A stretch of 64,000 bases of DNA from assembly GCF_013282745.1 (NCBI RefSeq), contig NZ_CP054044.1:2728001-2792000 (forward strand), read 5' to 3'. This stretch comes from Yersinia bercovieri ATCC 43970 (lineage in GTDB: Bacteria; Pseudomonadota; Gammaproteobacteria; Enterobacterales; Enterobacteriaceae). The notes under the pieces were generated by a model. It saw only the letters and a program-made list of their open reading frames with translations, did no database searches and was not told the origin of the DNA. Both the position numbers and the translations under genes were made by a program. Shown piece after piece: positions 29,809 to 39,146 of the stretch (its first letter is position 1; the number at the start of each line of letters is the position of its first letter).

Positions 29809-30741
29809 TCAGTGATGATGGTGGTGATGCCCCCCTGCCGGAGTCGCCTGATTAATTGAGCAGTCGGGGGTTTCGCAGCCCTGATACTCCATTTGAATGG
29901 TGGCATGACCAATATTGTAGTGATGCAATAAATGGTGCTGAATACGTTGCAGCAATTCATCATTATCCCTTGGGGGGATCACCTGCACATGCAGCGTCAT
30001 AAGCCGCTGGTCACCGACTTGCCATAGATGAACGTGATGGACATCCCTCACTTCATATATGTCAGTACATAGGCCTTGGCGCAGTTTCGCGATATCAATC
30101 TCCTGCGGCGCGCCTTCCAACAATTCATGGAAACTCTCTTTCAGTAGCCGCCAGGCGCTACGTAGCACTAACGCAGAGACCAATACTGACAAAATAGGGT
30201 CGATTGGCGTCCAGCCGGTGGTTAGGATCACGATGGCGGCGATGATCGCCCCGACTGAGCCTAATAAATCCCCCAAGACATGTAGGGCCGCAGCGCGCAC
30301 ATTGATATTTTTCTCTTCCTCACCCCGATGAAGTATCCAGAAGCAGAAGATATTCGCCAGTAGCCCTGCAATGGCGATGATTAACATCGGCACGCCCATG
30401 ACTTCATGGGGGGAGACGAAGCGTTGGACGGCCTCCCAGACAATCAGCACGACTATCAAGAGTAATGCGGCGGCGTTCACAAAAGCGGCCAGCGTCGTCA
30501 GTCGCAAATAGCCAAAGGTATGGCGGGAGTCGGGTTTTCGCTGCGAAAAGTGTACGGCCATCAACGCGATGAATAATGCAGCAGAGTCAGTCAGCATGTG
30601 CCCCGCATCCGCCAGCAGCGCCAGAGAGCCGGATAACCAGCCACCAATAGCTTCGACTATCATAAACAGGGTAGTGACAGTGAAGGCGATCAGCAGACGT
30701 TTGCTATTGCTGTTTGGTGGGAAAAGTGAGGATGCTGCCAT
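29809..30741 (-). CDS. zitB: Zinc transporter ZitB (cation diffusion facilitator)
   Basis: This 310-residue CDF-family exporter moves zinc out of the cytoplasm in exchange for protons. Six helices occupy about residues 15-210. The metal-site motifs ADAGHMLTD (about 40-48) and [10 protein letters not shown] (about 153-162) are present. The C-terminal cytoplasmic domain contains [10 protein letters not shown] and ends in a run of six histidines, as in E. coli. The ATG has AAGGAT upstream on the minus strand. The gene is convergent with pnuC and divergent from aroG. Confidence 0.96.
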   Translation of the reverse strand: MAASSLFPPNSNSKRLLIAFTVTTLFMIVEAIGGWLSGSLALLADAGHMLTDSAALFIALMAVHFSQRKPDSRHTFGYLRLTTLAAFVNAAALLLIVVLIVWEAVQRFVSPHEVMGVPMLIIAIAGLLANIFCFWILHRGEEEKNINVRAAALHVLGDLLGSVGAIIAAIVILTTGWTPIDPILSVLVSALVLRSAWRLLKESFHELLEGAPQEIDIAKLRQGLCTDIYEVRDVHHVHLWQVGDQRLMTLHVQVIPPRDNDELLQRIQHHLLHHYNIGHATIQMEYQGCETPDCSINQATPAGGHHHHHH

Positions 30742-31024
30742 GTTTATCCTTTGACCATGAGATAGGTGCTGGTAACAGTTTGTTTATGTTAACGCTGGTA
30801 GAGTTGGATTCAAGCTGTGAATTAACTACGCCGATAAAATTGTTGTTGAGTATAGGTCTTAGGGGCGAGTTTGCCTTACTGGCTTTAACTCAGGTTAATC
30901 CGTGTTCAACATTTAAAGCGACAAAGTAGATTTACAGCGTTCAATTCACCAGCTAAATTGGTTCAACTATATTGGTACAGATAGACGTTGTGCGATGATC
31001 GTCACAAGACTTAATGGAAAAGCT

Positions 31025-32077
31025 ATGAATTACCTGAATGATGACCTACGGATTAATGAAATTAAGGAACTCCTGCCCCCTGTTGCCCTGTTAGAGAAGT
31101 TTCCTGCCAGCAAAAATGCCGCAGAAACCGTATCCAAGACCCGCACAGCGATTCACAATATTTTGCGCGCAAATGATGACCGTCTGTTGGTGGTGATTGG
31201 CCCATGCTCAATTCATGATACTCAGGCGGCAAAAGAGTACGCCACCCGTTTGCTGGCGCTGCGCGAAGAGCTGCAAAGCGAGCTGGAAGTGGTGATGCGA
31301 GTCTATTTTGAAAAACCGCGTACCACGGTGGGTTGGAAAGGTCTGATTAACGATCCGCATATGGATGGTAGCTACGACATCAATGACGGTTTGCGTATCG
31401 CCCGTAAGTTGCTGCTGGATATTAACGATAGCGGTTTACCGGCGGCGGGTGAGTTTTTGGATATGATCACCCCGCAATATCTGGCTGACCTGATGAGCTG
31501 GGGGGCTATTGGCGCCCGTACTACTGAGTCTCAGGTTCATCGTGAGCTGGCGTCGGGCCTCTCTTGCCCGGTTGGATTTAAAAATGGCACTGATGGCACG
31601 ATTAAAGTCGCCATTGATGCAATTAATGCCGCCAGTGCGCCACACTGCTTCCTGTCTGTGACCAAATGGGGCCATTCAGCGATAGTCAATACCGCCGGTA
31701 ATGGTGATTGCCATATCATTTTACGTGGCGGTAAAGAGCCAAACTACAGCAGCGCACATGTTGTGGCGGTTAAAGAGGGGCTAAGCAAAGCGGGCCTTGA
31801 ACCACAGATAATGATTGATTTCAGCCATGCCAACAGCAGTAAGCAATTCAAAAAGCAGATGGAAGTCGGGACTGATGTTTGCCGCCAGATTGCTCAGGGT
31901 GAGAAATCCATTATGGGCGTGATGATTGAGAGCCATCTGGTGGAAGGCAATCAGAATCTTGAAAGTGGTGAGCCACTGACTTACGGCAAGAGTGTCACCG
32001 ATGCCTGTATTGGCTGGGAAGATACCGAAGTGTTACTACGCCAACTGGCCAGCGCAGTGAAGGCACGCCGCCAGTAA
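31025..32077 (+). CDS. aroG: Phospho-2-dehydro-3-deoxyheptonate aldolase, Phe-sensitive
   Basis: This 350-residue class-I DAHP synthase is the first enzyme of aromatic amino-acid synthesis and joins phosphoenolpyruvate to erythrose 4-phosphate. ATG 31025 gives the same N-terminus and length as E. coli AroG (MNYxNDDLRIxEIKELLPP); an upstream frame from 30995 adds ten residues without support. Seen are the metal-site cysteine in IGPCSIHD (near 61), KPRTTVGWKG and SLSVTKWGH-like substrate motifs. The similarity is clearly to the Phe-regulated isozyme rather than AroF or AroH. Confidence 0.97.
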   Translation: MNYLNDDLRINEIKELLPPVALLEKFPASKNAAETVSKTRTAIHNILRANDDRLLVVIGPCSIHDTQAAKEYATRLLALREELQSELEVVMRVYFEKPRTTVGWKGLINDPHMDGSYDINDGLRIARKLLLDINDSGLPAAGEFLDMITPQYLADLMSWGAIGARTTESQVHRELASGLSCPVGFKNGTDGTIKVAIDAINAASAPHCFLSVTKWGHSAIVNTAGNGDCHIILRGGKEPNYSSAHVVAVKEGLSKAGLEPQIMIDFSHANSSKQFKKQMEVGTDVCRQIAQGEKSIMGVMIESHLVEGNQNLESGEPLTYGKSVTDACIGWEDTEVLLRQLASAVKARRQ

Positions 32078-32131
32078 GCGCTGTCTGCCGTCAAACAAAC
32101 CGCCGATGCAAATGATTAGGCAGGCAAATAA

Positions 32132-32166
32132 AAACCCCCGGCATCAATGATGAACGGGGGTTTTTT
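32132..32166 (+). terminator. Terminator between aroG and gpmA
   Basis: ACCCCCG and CGGGGGT form the stem around a 15-base loop, followed on the + strand by six T and preceded by four A. It can serve both convergent genes. Confidence 0.85.
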
Positions 32167-32187
32167 AATGGCGCTAATCAGGGATAA

Positions 32188-32940
32188 TTACTTTGCTTTG
32201 CCCTGATTGGCAACCGCAGCCGCTTTAGCTGCGATCTCTTCAGCATTGCCCAGATAGTAGTGTTTGATTGGTTTGAAGTTTTCATCAAACTCATACACCA
32301 ATGGCACGCCAGTTGGGATGTTCAGCTCAAGAATCTCTTCTTCATTCAGATCATCGAGATATTTTACCAAAGCACGCAGAGAGTTACCGTGGGCGGCGAT
32401 GATAACGCGCTCGCCGCTGGCAATGCGTGGTTTGATCACCTCTTCCCAATAAGGGATAACGCGATCGATAGTCAGCGCCAGACTCTCAGTGGTCGGCAGC
32501 TCTGCATCGGTTAATTTTGCATAACGTGGGTCATGGCCTGGGAAGCGCTCATCACTTTTGTCCAGTGCTGGTGGCGTGATAGCAAAGCCGCGACGCCACA
32601 GTTTAACTTGGTCATCGCCGTATTTAGCCGCAGTTTCTGATTTATCCAAACCTTGCAGCGCGCCGTAATGACGCTCATTCAGCTTCCAGGTTTTTTCTGT
32701 TGGCAACCAGGCTTGATCCAACTCATCCAGAATGCTCCACAAAGTGTGGATAGCGCGTTTGAGCACTGAGGTGTAAGCGAAATCAAAAGCGAAGCCTTCG
32801 TCTTTTAACAGCTTGCCCGCTGCTTTTGCTTCAGTACGGCCCTTCTCAGATAAATCAACGTCATACCAACCGGTGAAACGGTTTTCGTTGTTCCATTGAC
32901 TTTCGCCGTGACGTACCAGAACCAGCTTTGTTACTGCCAT
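32188..32940 (-). CDS. gpmA: 2,3-bisphosphoglycerate-dependent phosphoglycerate mutase
   Basis: This 250-residue glycolytic enzyme interconverts 3- and 2-phosphoglycerate. The phospho-histidine is in [10 protein letters not shown] (His11), and the second histidine lies in [13 protein letters not shown] near 184. The active-site segment [13 protein letters not shown] near 86-98 is conserved. Its length equals E. coli GpmA. A Fur-like box lies about 30 bases upstream of the start, in line with the iron regulation reported for E. coli gpmA. Confidence 0.98.
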   Translation of the reverse strand: MAVTKLVLVRHGESQWNNENRFTGWYDVDLSEKGRTEAKAAGKLLKDEGFAFDFAYTSVLKRAIHTLWSILDELDQAWLPTEKTWKLNERHYGALQGLDKSETAAKYGDDQVKLWRRGFAITPPALDKSDERFPGHDPRYAKLTDAELPTTESLALTIDRVIPYWEEVIKPRIASGERVIIAAHGNSLRALVKYLDDLNEEEILELNIPTGVPLVYEFDENFKPIKHYYLGNAEEIAAKAAAVANQGKAK

Positions 32941-32966
32941 AGTTCGAACTCCTCAAATGATTCAAT

Positions 32967-32985
32967 GATAACTATTATCATTATA
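32967..32985. promoter_or_regulatory. Fur-like box upstream of gpmA
   Basis: The 19-mer starting GATAACTATTATCATTAT matches the Fur consensus GATAATGATAATCATTATC at 15 of 19 positions by eye. It lies 27 bp before the gpmA start. Confidence 0.6.
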
Positions 32986-33160
32986 TTGCCGGATTGCCGC
33001 TAACAGCAATCGTTTGTGTTTAACCATAACCAATTTTTTGCGTTAACGTAAGGGCGTTAGTTGAATCGATTCTGCGAAATACAATCTGCCCTTGGAACCG
33101 CAGGGGCACGTTTACCTGCGATGCCAATGACTTTGGCTATAGTGAGTGTTATCCGAGGGG

Positions 33161-33496
33161 TTAGGCCGCTTTTTTCAGGCAAGTACTCATAAAGGTTTTG
33201 CGCTCATCGCCTGTTAGTGCTTTGGTTGCGGCTTCGGCATTACAGCTTTTCATTTTCTGCTGTTGTGGCGTCAGAGCTTTTGCATCTGGCGCAGGCTGTG
33301 CTTTCAGGCATTGACTCATGAAGCTCTTCCGCTCATCCCCTTTTAGCGATTTTGTGGCTGCCTGCTTATTACAATCGGTCATTTTCTGTTGCTGCGCGGC
33401 TTGAGCGGGTGAGGGCGTCTTAGCCGTATCTGCTGCTATTACATTGGCATTTAGCAACAAGCCTGCTGAGAGCAACCATAAGGTAGTTAGACGCAT
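33161..33496 (-). CDS. psiF: PsiF family phosphate-starvation-inducible protein
   Basis: This 111-residue exported protein has a signal peptide of about 21 residues (ending NVIAA) followed by two copies of a PsiF repeat (about residues 39-68 and 80-109). Each copy has CN-x(2)-AATK and KGDERK or TGDERK, then FMSxCLK, with two conserved cysteines per copy. E. coli PsiF has the same double-repeat plan. Its molecular function is unknown. No Pho box was identified by eye. Confidence 0.92.
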   Translation of the reverse strand: MRLTTLWLLSAGLLLNANVIAADTAKTPSPAQAAQQQKMTDCNKQAATKSLKGDERKSFMSQCLKAQPAPDAKALTPQQQKMKSCNAEAATKALTGDERKTFMSTCLKKAA

Positions 33497-33619
33497 AGGG
33501 ATTCCCTTTATTTAACCACGGGTTATAAGCTATTTTGGCGTCTGAAAGGGCAGGCAACAGCGGAACCGGCCGCCTGACAGATGCCATTAAGCGTAGTTGG
33601 CGGCCGCATATAAAAAAAG

Positions 33620-34684
33620 TTACAAGGCGATAAAATGATAAACAGTGGTCGCGCGATAGGTTTTCCCCGGTTTTAGCCAGCAATCTGGTTGTGGCCATTC
33701 GGGGTGATTCGGGCTATCCGGCAGGAATTCACTCTCTAGTGCAACACCGGTGTAGTTGGCGTAAGTTCCGCCATTGCGTGATGGCGTACCACAAAGGAAA
33801 TTGCCGCTATACAGCTGCAACGCCGGAGCTGTGGTGTAGACACTCATCTGTACGCGATGGTCAGATGACCACAAATGGGCCGCCGGGCTCTCTGTGGCAC
33901 CACAGGTGCGGTGTAACAGGTAAGCATGGTCATACCCTTTCACCCGCTGTTGGCAACGATCTTGCAGGAAGTCGCGCGCCAATGTTTTCGGCTGACGGAA
34001 ATCCATGCCGGTTTTCTCAACATTCGCCAACCCGCCTGTTGGGATACCATCACTATCGACGGGTAAATAGCGGTCGGCAAACAGCTGTAAACGGTGCGCG
34101 CGAACATCACGCCCTTCGCCATCAAGATTGAAGTAAGCATGATTGGTCAGATTCACTGGACAGGCCTTATCCACCTGCGCCTGATAGTGGATCTCCAATC
34201 GATTATCTTCGGTTAACAGATACTGCACTTCAGCGGTCAGATTGCCGGGGAAACCCTGATCACCATCAGGCGAATGCAGTTGGTAGGTGACCTGCTTCTC
34301 ATCCTGCTTAACCTTTTGCCAGCGGCGGGCATGGAACCCCTCTGGGCCACCATGAAGCTGGTGAGGGCCTTGATTCGGTATCAGTTGCAGGTTTTGCCCC
34401 TCCAGGGTGATTTGCGCGTTAGCAATCCGATTTGCATAGCGACCAACCGTGGCGCCGAGGTATGCCGCCTGCTGCAAGTAGTCAGCGGGGGTTTGGCAAC
34501 CCAGCAGCAGTTCGCGTTTTTCGCCCGCTGGCAGCGGCAGTATCGCCGATAGCCAGGTAGCACCCCAGTCCATCAGCGTCACGCTCACACCTGACTTATT
34601 GCGCAACTCGGTCATGACAAAGGGGTGACCATCCGGTGCTAACTGGTCAACACTGCCTGGCGATGCAGCGTCGTTTTTCAGCAT
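33620..34684 (-). CDS. galM: Aldose 1-epimerase (galactose mutarotase)
   Basis: This 354-residue protein interconverts alpha- and beta-galactose. Catalytic residues are recognisable in the [13 protein letters not shown] motif (near 178-190) and in the C-terminal [19 protein letters not shown] segment carrying the conserved glutamate. ATG 34684 overlaps the end of galK in ATGCTGA and gives an N-terminus similar to E. coli; an upstream start at 34711 would extend inside galK. It is the last gene of galETKM. Confidence 0.95.
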   Translation of the reverse strand: MLKNDAASPGSVDQLAPDGHPFVMTELRNKSGVSVTLMDWGATWLSAILPLPAGEKRELLLGCQTPADYLQQAAYLGATVGRYANRIANAQITLEGQNLQLIPNQGPHQLHGGPEGFHARRWQKVKQDEKQVTYQLHSPDGDQGFPGNLTAEVQYLLTEDNRLEIHYQAQVDKACPVNLTNHAYFNLDGEGRDVRAHRLQLFADRYLPVDSDGIPTGGLANVEKTGMDFRQPKTLARDFLQDRCQQRVKGYDHAYLLHRTCGATESPAAHLWSSDHRVQMSVYTTAPALQLYSGNFLCGTPSRNGGTYANYTGVALESEFLPDSPNHPEWPQPDCWLKPGKTYRATTVYHFIAL

Positions 34685-35829
34685 AAACCCGCTCCTTGTG
34701 AGGCCTGACATACGTAGAAGGTTTCTGTCCTGCCGCCGCTATGTGCCGGATACTCGCGCGCGACGGTAGCTCGAACTTGCTCGACCAGCGATGTTGGCAT
34801 TAGCGCGACAATACAGCCGCCAAAACCACCGCCAGTCATACGAACACCACCTTGCTCCCCAATCACCGATTTAACAATATCCACCAGGCTATCGATCGGT
34901 GGAACTGTGATCTCGAAATCATCACGCATCGAAATATGAGACTCCTGCATCAATTGCCCCATCAATTTCAAGTCACCAGCGGCCAGTGCAGTGGCGGCGG
35001 CCAGCGTGCGCTCATTTTCGGTAATCACATGGCGAGCGCGTTTAGCGACCACCGGATCTAGCTCATCCTGAATGGAGAAAAATAGATTAGGATCGACGTC
35101 GCGCAACGCTTTGACCCCAAAGAAGCGGGCGGCAGTTTCACACTGCTGACGGCGGGTGTTGTATTCGCTATCAACCAGACCCCGTTTCACATTGGAGTTA
35201 ATAATCACCACCGCGACATTGGCCGGCATCGGCACTGCGCGGGTTTCCAGTGTGCGGCAATCGATCAAGAGCGCGTGATCTTGCTGACCCAGTGCGGAGA
35301 TCAACTGATCCATGATGCCGCAGTTACAGCCGACAAACTGGTTTTCAGCCTCCTGGCCATTCAGTGCCAGCTCCACGCCACTGAGCGGCAACTGGTAGAG
35401 TGATTGCAGCGCCTGACCGACCGCCACTTCCAATGATGCCGATGAGCTAAGGCCCGCGCCCTGCGGTACATTGCCGCTGATCACCAAATCCGCGCCACCA
35501 AAATCGGCATGGCGTAGTTGCAAATGCTTCACCACGCCGCGCACATAATCTGCCCAGCGGTACTCCGGGTGTGGAATGATTGGGGCATCAAGGGAGAAAA
35601 TATCCTGCTGATTGTCATAATCTGCGGCAATCACCCGAACTTGACGGTCATCACGCTTACCGCAGCTGATCACCGTTTCATAATCAATGGCGCAGGGCAG
35701 CACAAAACCGTCGTTATAATCGGTATGTTCGCCAATGAGATTGACGCGGCCCGGCGCTTTAATGGTTACCTCAGCGTCGCGGTTAAACTGTTGGCGGAAA
35801 ATAGCCTGGGTATGCTGTTTTAAACTCAT
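34678..35829 (-). CDS. galK: Galactokinase
   Basis: This 383-residue GHMP kinase phosphorylates galactose at C1. The signature [15 protein letters not shown] is at about 24-38, the ATP-binding [15 protein letters not shown] at about 120-134, and the third motif [13 protein letters not shown] at about 333-345. It starts one base inside the galT stop and ends 7 bases inside galM, so the operon is translationally coupled. Confidence 0.98.
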   Translation of the reverse strand: MSLKQHTQAIFRQQFNRDAEVTIKAPGRVNLIGEHTDYNDGFVLPCAIDYETVISCGKRDDRQVRVIAADYDNQQDIFSLDAPIIPHPEYRWADYVRGVVKHLQLRHADFGGADLVISGNVPQGAGLSSSASLEVAVGQALQSLYQLPLSGVELALNGQEAENQFVGCNCGIMDQLISALGQQDHALLIDCRTLETRAVPMPANVAVVIINSNVKRGLVDSEYNTRRQQCETAARFFGVKALRDVDPNLFFSIQDELDPVVAKRARHVITENERTLAAATALAAGDLKLMGQLMQESHISMRDDFEITVPPIDSLVDIVKSVIGEQGGVRMTGGGFGGCIVALMPTSLVEQVRATVAREYPAHSGGRTETFYVCQASQGAGLC

Positions 35830-36914
35830 TATTTGACTCCGCCTTCCCGATAATGAACATCACTGACTGCCCGCAGCTGTTCAGCCGCCTGCTCTGCTGT
35901 AAGGTCGCGCTGGGTCTCGGCCAGCATTTCATAACCCACCATAAATTTACGTACCGACGCCGAGCGCAGTAGTGGTGGGTAGAAGTGAGCATGTAACTGC
36001 CAGTGCGCGTTGTTGTCGCTGTTATCAGTACCATTGCTGCTATCAGTGCCACTAATGCTATAGGGCGCGCCGTGCCATCCCATTGAGTAGGGGAAGGAGC
36101 ACGAGAAGAGATTGTCGTAGCGGCTAGTCAGTTTTTTCAGCGCGATAGCCAGATCGGCGCGCTGCGCTGCCGAGATATCCTCTAAGCGCAATATCTGCAC
36201 CTTTGGCAGCAACAAGGTTTCAAATGGCCATGCCGCCCAATAGGGCACCACCGCTAACCAGTGCTCGGTTTCAACCACCGTTCTGCTGCCGTCACGGCGC
36301 TCACGTTCGGCATAATCAAGTAGCATGGGCGACCGATGTTGCTGAAAATAGTCCCGCTGTAGGCGGTCTTCGCGCGCGGCCTCATTCGGCAGGAAGCTAT
36401 TAGCCCAAATTTGCCCATGGGGATGGGGGTTCGAGCAGCCCATCGCCGCGCCTTTATTCTCAAATACTTGCACCCACGGGTAAATTTTACCCAACTCGGC
36501 ACTCTGCTGTTGCCAGCTCTGAATCACATCTTCCAGTGCCGGCAGGGTCAGCTGTGGCAGGGTTTTACTGTGATCCGGTGAGAAGCAAATAACACGGCTG
36601 GTGCCACGAGCGCTTTGGCTACGCATCAGGGGATCTTCGCTCTGCGGCGCATCGGGGGTCTCGGGCATTAGCGCGGCAAAATCATTGGTAAACACATAGG
36701 TGGAGGTGTAGTCAGGATTGACATCCCCCGTCACCCGGGTATTACCAGGACATAAGAAACAGTCAGGATCGTGCGCAGGTAAGCTCTCCGTCGCCGCGGC
36801 TTCTTGCTGGCCTTGCCATGGGCGTTTGGCCCGATGGGGCGAGACTAACACCCACTGATCACTCAGTGGGTTATATCTGCGATGTGGATGATCCACAGGG
36901 TTAAAATCAGTCAT
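35829..36914 (-). CDS. galT: Galactose-1-phosphate uridylyltransferase
   Basis: This 361-residue HIT-superfamily enzyme exchanges UMP between UDP-glucose and galactose 1-phosphate. The active-site histidine is in [12 protein letters not shown] near residues 159-170, and zinc ligands include the cysteines of DCFLCPGN near 51-58. A short Asn/Ser/Asp/Gly-rich insertion near 287-300 ([15 protein letters not shown]) makes it longer than E. coli GalT (348) and corresponds to repetitive DNA around 36015-36055. It follows galE by 9 bases. Confidence 0.97.
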   Translation of the reverse strand: MTDFNPVDHPHRRYNPLSDQWVLVSPHRAKRPWQGQQEAAATESLPAHDPDCFLCPGNTRVTGDVNPDYTSTYVFTNDFAALMPETPDAPQSEDPLMRSQSARGTSRVICFSPDHSKTLPQLTLPALEDVIQSWQQQSAELGKIYPWVQVFENKGAAMGCSNPHPHGQIWANSFLPNEAAREDRLQRDYFQQHRSPMLLDYAERERRDGSRTVVETEHWLAVVPYWAAWPFETLLLPKVQILRLEDISAAQRADLAIALKKLTSRYDNLFSCSFPYSMGWHGAPYSISGTDSSNGTDNSDNNAHWQLHAHFYPPLLRSASVRKFMVGYEMLAETQRDLTAEQAAEQLRAVSDVHYREGGVK

Positions 36915-36923
36915 AACAATACC

Positions 36924-37940
36924 TTAATCGGGGTAGCCCTGCGGATTGTTGGATTGCCAGCGCCAGGTATCGGCTGCCATTTCGTCAAGTGAGCGGCTGG
37001 TGCGCCAGCCCAACTGTTCTGCGGCTTTGGTCGAATCAGCCCAGTAAGCGGGCAGATCGCCCTCGCGACGTGGGGCAAAGTGGTAGGCCAGCGGCTTGCC
37101 ACAAGCTTTGGTAAACGCCTCGACCACTTGCAGGACACTGCTGCCGACACCGGCACCCAGATTGAAAATATGTACGCCGGGCTGATTGTGGAGTTTTTTC
37201 ATCGCCACCACATGACCATCGGCTAAATCGACCACATGAATGTAATCACGCACCCCAGTGCCATCAGGGGTGGGGTAGTCATTACCGAATATCGCCAGTG
37301 ATTCACGGCGGCCGACGGCAACCTGAGCAATAAATGGCATCAGATTATTTGGGATGCCCTGCGGGTCTTCACCCATCAGCCCTGACGGATGGGCGCCGAC
37401 CGGATTGAAATAGCGCAGAATCGTCATATTCCATTGTGGATCAGCCAGTTGCACATCTTGCAAAATTTGCTCAACCATCAATTTACTGCGGCCATAGGGG
37501 CTGGATGGGGAGCCTGTTGGGAAGCTTTCGACGTAAGGTATTTTCGGCTGATCGCCATAGACCGTGGCAGATGAGCTGAAGATAAAGTTTTTGACTTGAG
37601 CGGCGCGCATCGCCTCCAGCAAGACCAGAGTGCCGTAGACATTATTATTGTAATATTCCAATGGCTTACTGACCGACTCACCCACGGCTTTCAGGCCCGC
37701 AAAATGAATGACGGAACTAATAGGATGAGCTGCAAATATTTTGTCAAGCAGGGCGCGATCACGGATATCACCCTGATAAAGTTGAGGTGTATAGCCGGTC
37801 AGGCAGTTTATCCGATCTAACACGCTGGATTTGCTATTGCAAAGGTTGTCGAGGATCACTGGTTTATGACCAGTTTTAATCAATTGCACACAGGTATGGC
37901 TGCCAATGTAACCGCTACCACCTGTTACCAGAACGTACAT
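36924..37940 (-). CDS. galE: UDP-glucose 4-epimerase
   Basis: This 338-residue short-chain dehydrogenase-type enzyme is the same length as E. coli GalE. The NAD motif GGSGYIGSH is at residues 7-15. The catalytic tyrosine and lysine are in SPYGRSKLMVE near 147-157, and the catalytic serine is in FSSSATVYG near 121-129. It links galactose use with the supply of UDP-galactose for cell-surface polysaccharides. It is the first gene of galETKM. Confidence 0.98.
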   Translation of the reverse strand: MYVLVTGGSGYIGSHTCVQLIKTGHKPVILDNLCNSKSSVLDRINCLTGYTPQLYQGDIRDRALLDKIFAAHPISSVIHFAGLKAVGESVSKPLEYYNNNVYGTLVLLEAMRAAQVKNFIFSSSATVYGDQPKIPYVESFPTGSPSSPYGRSKLMVEQILQDVQLADPQWNMTILRYFNPVGAHPSGLMGEDPQGIPNNLMPFIAQVAVGRRESLAIFGNDYPTPDGTGVRDYIHVVDLADGHVVAMKKLHNQPGVHIFNLGAGVGSSVLQVVEAFTKACGKPLAYHFAPRREGDLPAYWADSTKAAEQLGWRTSRSLDEMAADTWRWQSNNPQGYPD

Positions 37941-38016
37941 AAAAGTCTCCTCGAATGACTTTGGTCTAAGAAAGATAGCATGCCATTATCTGCGAAAAGG
38001 TGATCTGCGCTCAATA

Positions 38017-38032
38017 ATGGAATCGTTTACAC
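38017..38032. promoter_or_regulatory. GalR/GalS-like operator upstream of galE
   Basis: ATGGAATCGTTTACAC matches the gal operator consensus GTGTAANCGNTTACAC at all but two positions. It lies about 80 bp before the galE start. A weaker candidate, TGGTAGCGTTCCCA, is near 38138. The rest of the 306-bp gap to 38246 holds no gene. Confidence 0.6.
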
Positions 38033-38190
38033 TCAATTTTATCCAAGTTTATTCTCTGTTGCAGCATAAATAGTGCGGAATGAACAAGGTTAGATAAAAA
38101 ATCACAAAAATCTCGGTGGTGACAATGATATCTGAAATGGTAGCGTTCCCATCCATCAATTTAGCAGGAATGTCCAGTTAGTGATGTTAT

Positions 38191-38224
38191 GAGCCGATAC
38201 CGCGCTGAACGCGCAGATCGGCTC
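38191..38224. terminator. Hairpin downstream of the CPBP gene
   Basis: GAGCCGAT pairs with ATCGGCTC, and an inner GCGC/GCGC pairing is possible. It lies 23 bases after the CPBP gene stop on the minus strand and lacks a T tract, so termination is only probable. Confidence 0.45.
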
Positions 38225-38246
38225 GGAAGGAAGCTACCAATCAATG

Positions 38247-39065
38247 CTACTGCGGCAAATAGAGTGGATAGGTGAAGAAGAGTAAGTGCAGCAGATTAAA
38301 TGCGAAATGGAATGCCACGGCTACCCATAAACGACCACTCCACAGCCATGCCAGGCCGTAAATCAAACCAGCCAGCGTGGCGAATATCATTAACAGTGGG
38401 CCGCCGGCAAAATGTACTGCGCCAAAGAGCAGGGCGGTGATGATCAATGCCGGATAGCTCCCTAACCACTGACTCAAACGCTGCTGCAAATAGCCACGGA
38501 ATAGTGCTTCTTCCGCCAAACAAACAAAAAAGAGATTGGCGACCACGAAGGAGCCAATCCATGCTGGGGTGTGCAATTCAATCTTCAGGCCACCCAAGGC
38601 GACGGCCAACAGCAGCAATGCAGGCATGCTGACAATCAATCCAATCCAGCCCATTCGGCTCATTGATGGATGATTTTTGGCAACAAACAGAGTGGGCAGG
38701 CAAGCCAGCAAAATAAAGGGGATCAGCGCTTTATCAAGGTTGTAGTACATGGTGAATAGCGCGCTGAGCGGCCCTACCGTGACGTTATCCAGCACTTTGA
38801 GATTATTAAAGCCGGGCACCAGATGCAGCAAGAGCGCGATGGAGGCCAATACCAGCAGGGTTTCCAGCCCGACAGCTAGCCATTTTTGCGGACGGTATCT
38901 ATTTAGTAGCAGCGCAACGATCAGGGTCACCAGCAAAAATGCGGCTGAGGGCAGTGTCAGGACGCCGTGATAAAAGGCAATCGACAGTGACGAGGCCAGG
39001 AGAAACAGGGCAAGAACCCGGTTAATAGATAAAAAAAGCAGCGAAGCCGCCAGGATACCCCACAT
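38247..39065 (-). CDS. CPBP family intramembrane metalloprotease
   Basis: This membrane protein of about 272 residues has eight or so helices and the Abi/CPBP motifs. EEALFRGYLQQRL supplies the paired glutamates and arginine, GAVHFAGGP the first histidine, and AVAFHFAFNLLHL the second. ATG 39065 is preceded by AAGGGA at good spacing; upstream starts (39092 ATG, 39101 TTG) would add 9-12 polar residues with no such site. The substrate is unknown; relatives process membrane proteins or serve in bacteriocin self-immunity. It stands alone between galE and modF. Confidence 0.88.
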   Translation of the reverse strand: MWGILAASLLFLSINRVLALFLLASSLSIAFYHGVLTLPSAAFLLVTLIVALLLNRYRPQKWLAVGLETLLVLASIALLLHLVPGFNNLKVLDNVTVGPLSALFTMYYNLDKALIPFILLACLPTLFVAKNHPSMSRMGWIGLIVSMPALLLLAVALGGLKIELHTPAWIGSFVVANLFFVCLAEEALFRGYLQQRLSQWLGSYPALIITALLFGAVHFAGGPLLMIFATLAGLIYGLAWLWSGRLWVAVAFHFAFNLLHLLFFTYPLYLPQ

Positions 39066-39146
39066 AAATAATCCCTTTATTGAATGGTTCATTACCCACA
39101 ATCAGCACTGATAATGGCTGGCGCTAGAGATCATAACATAGGCGAT

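Noticed and set aside
30714..30929. 71-codon frame between zitB and aroG
   Set aside because: It overlaps the zitB start and shows no motif; the region is more likely the two divergent promoters.
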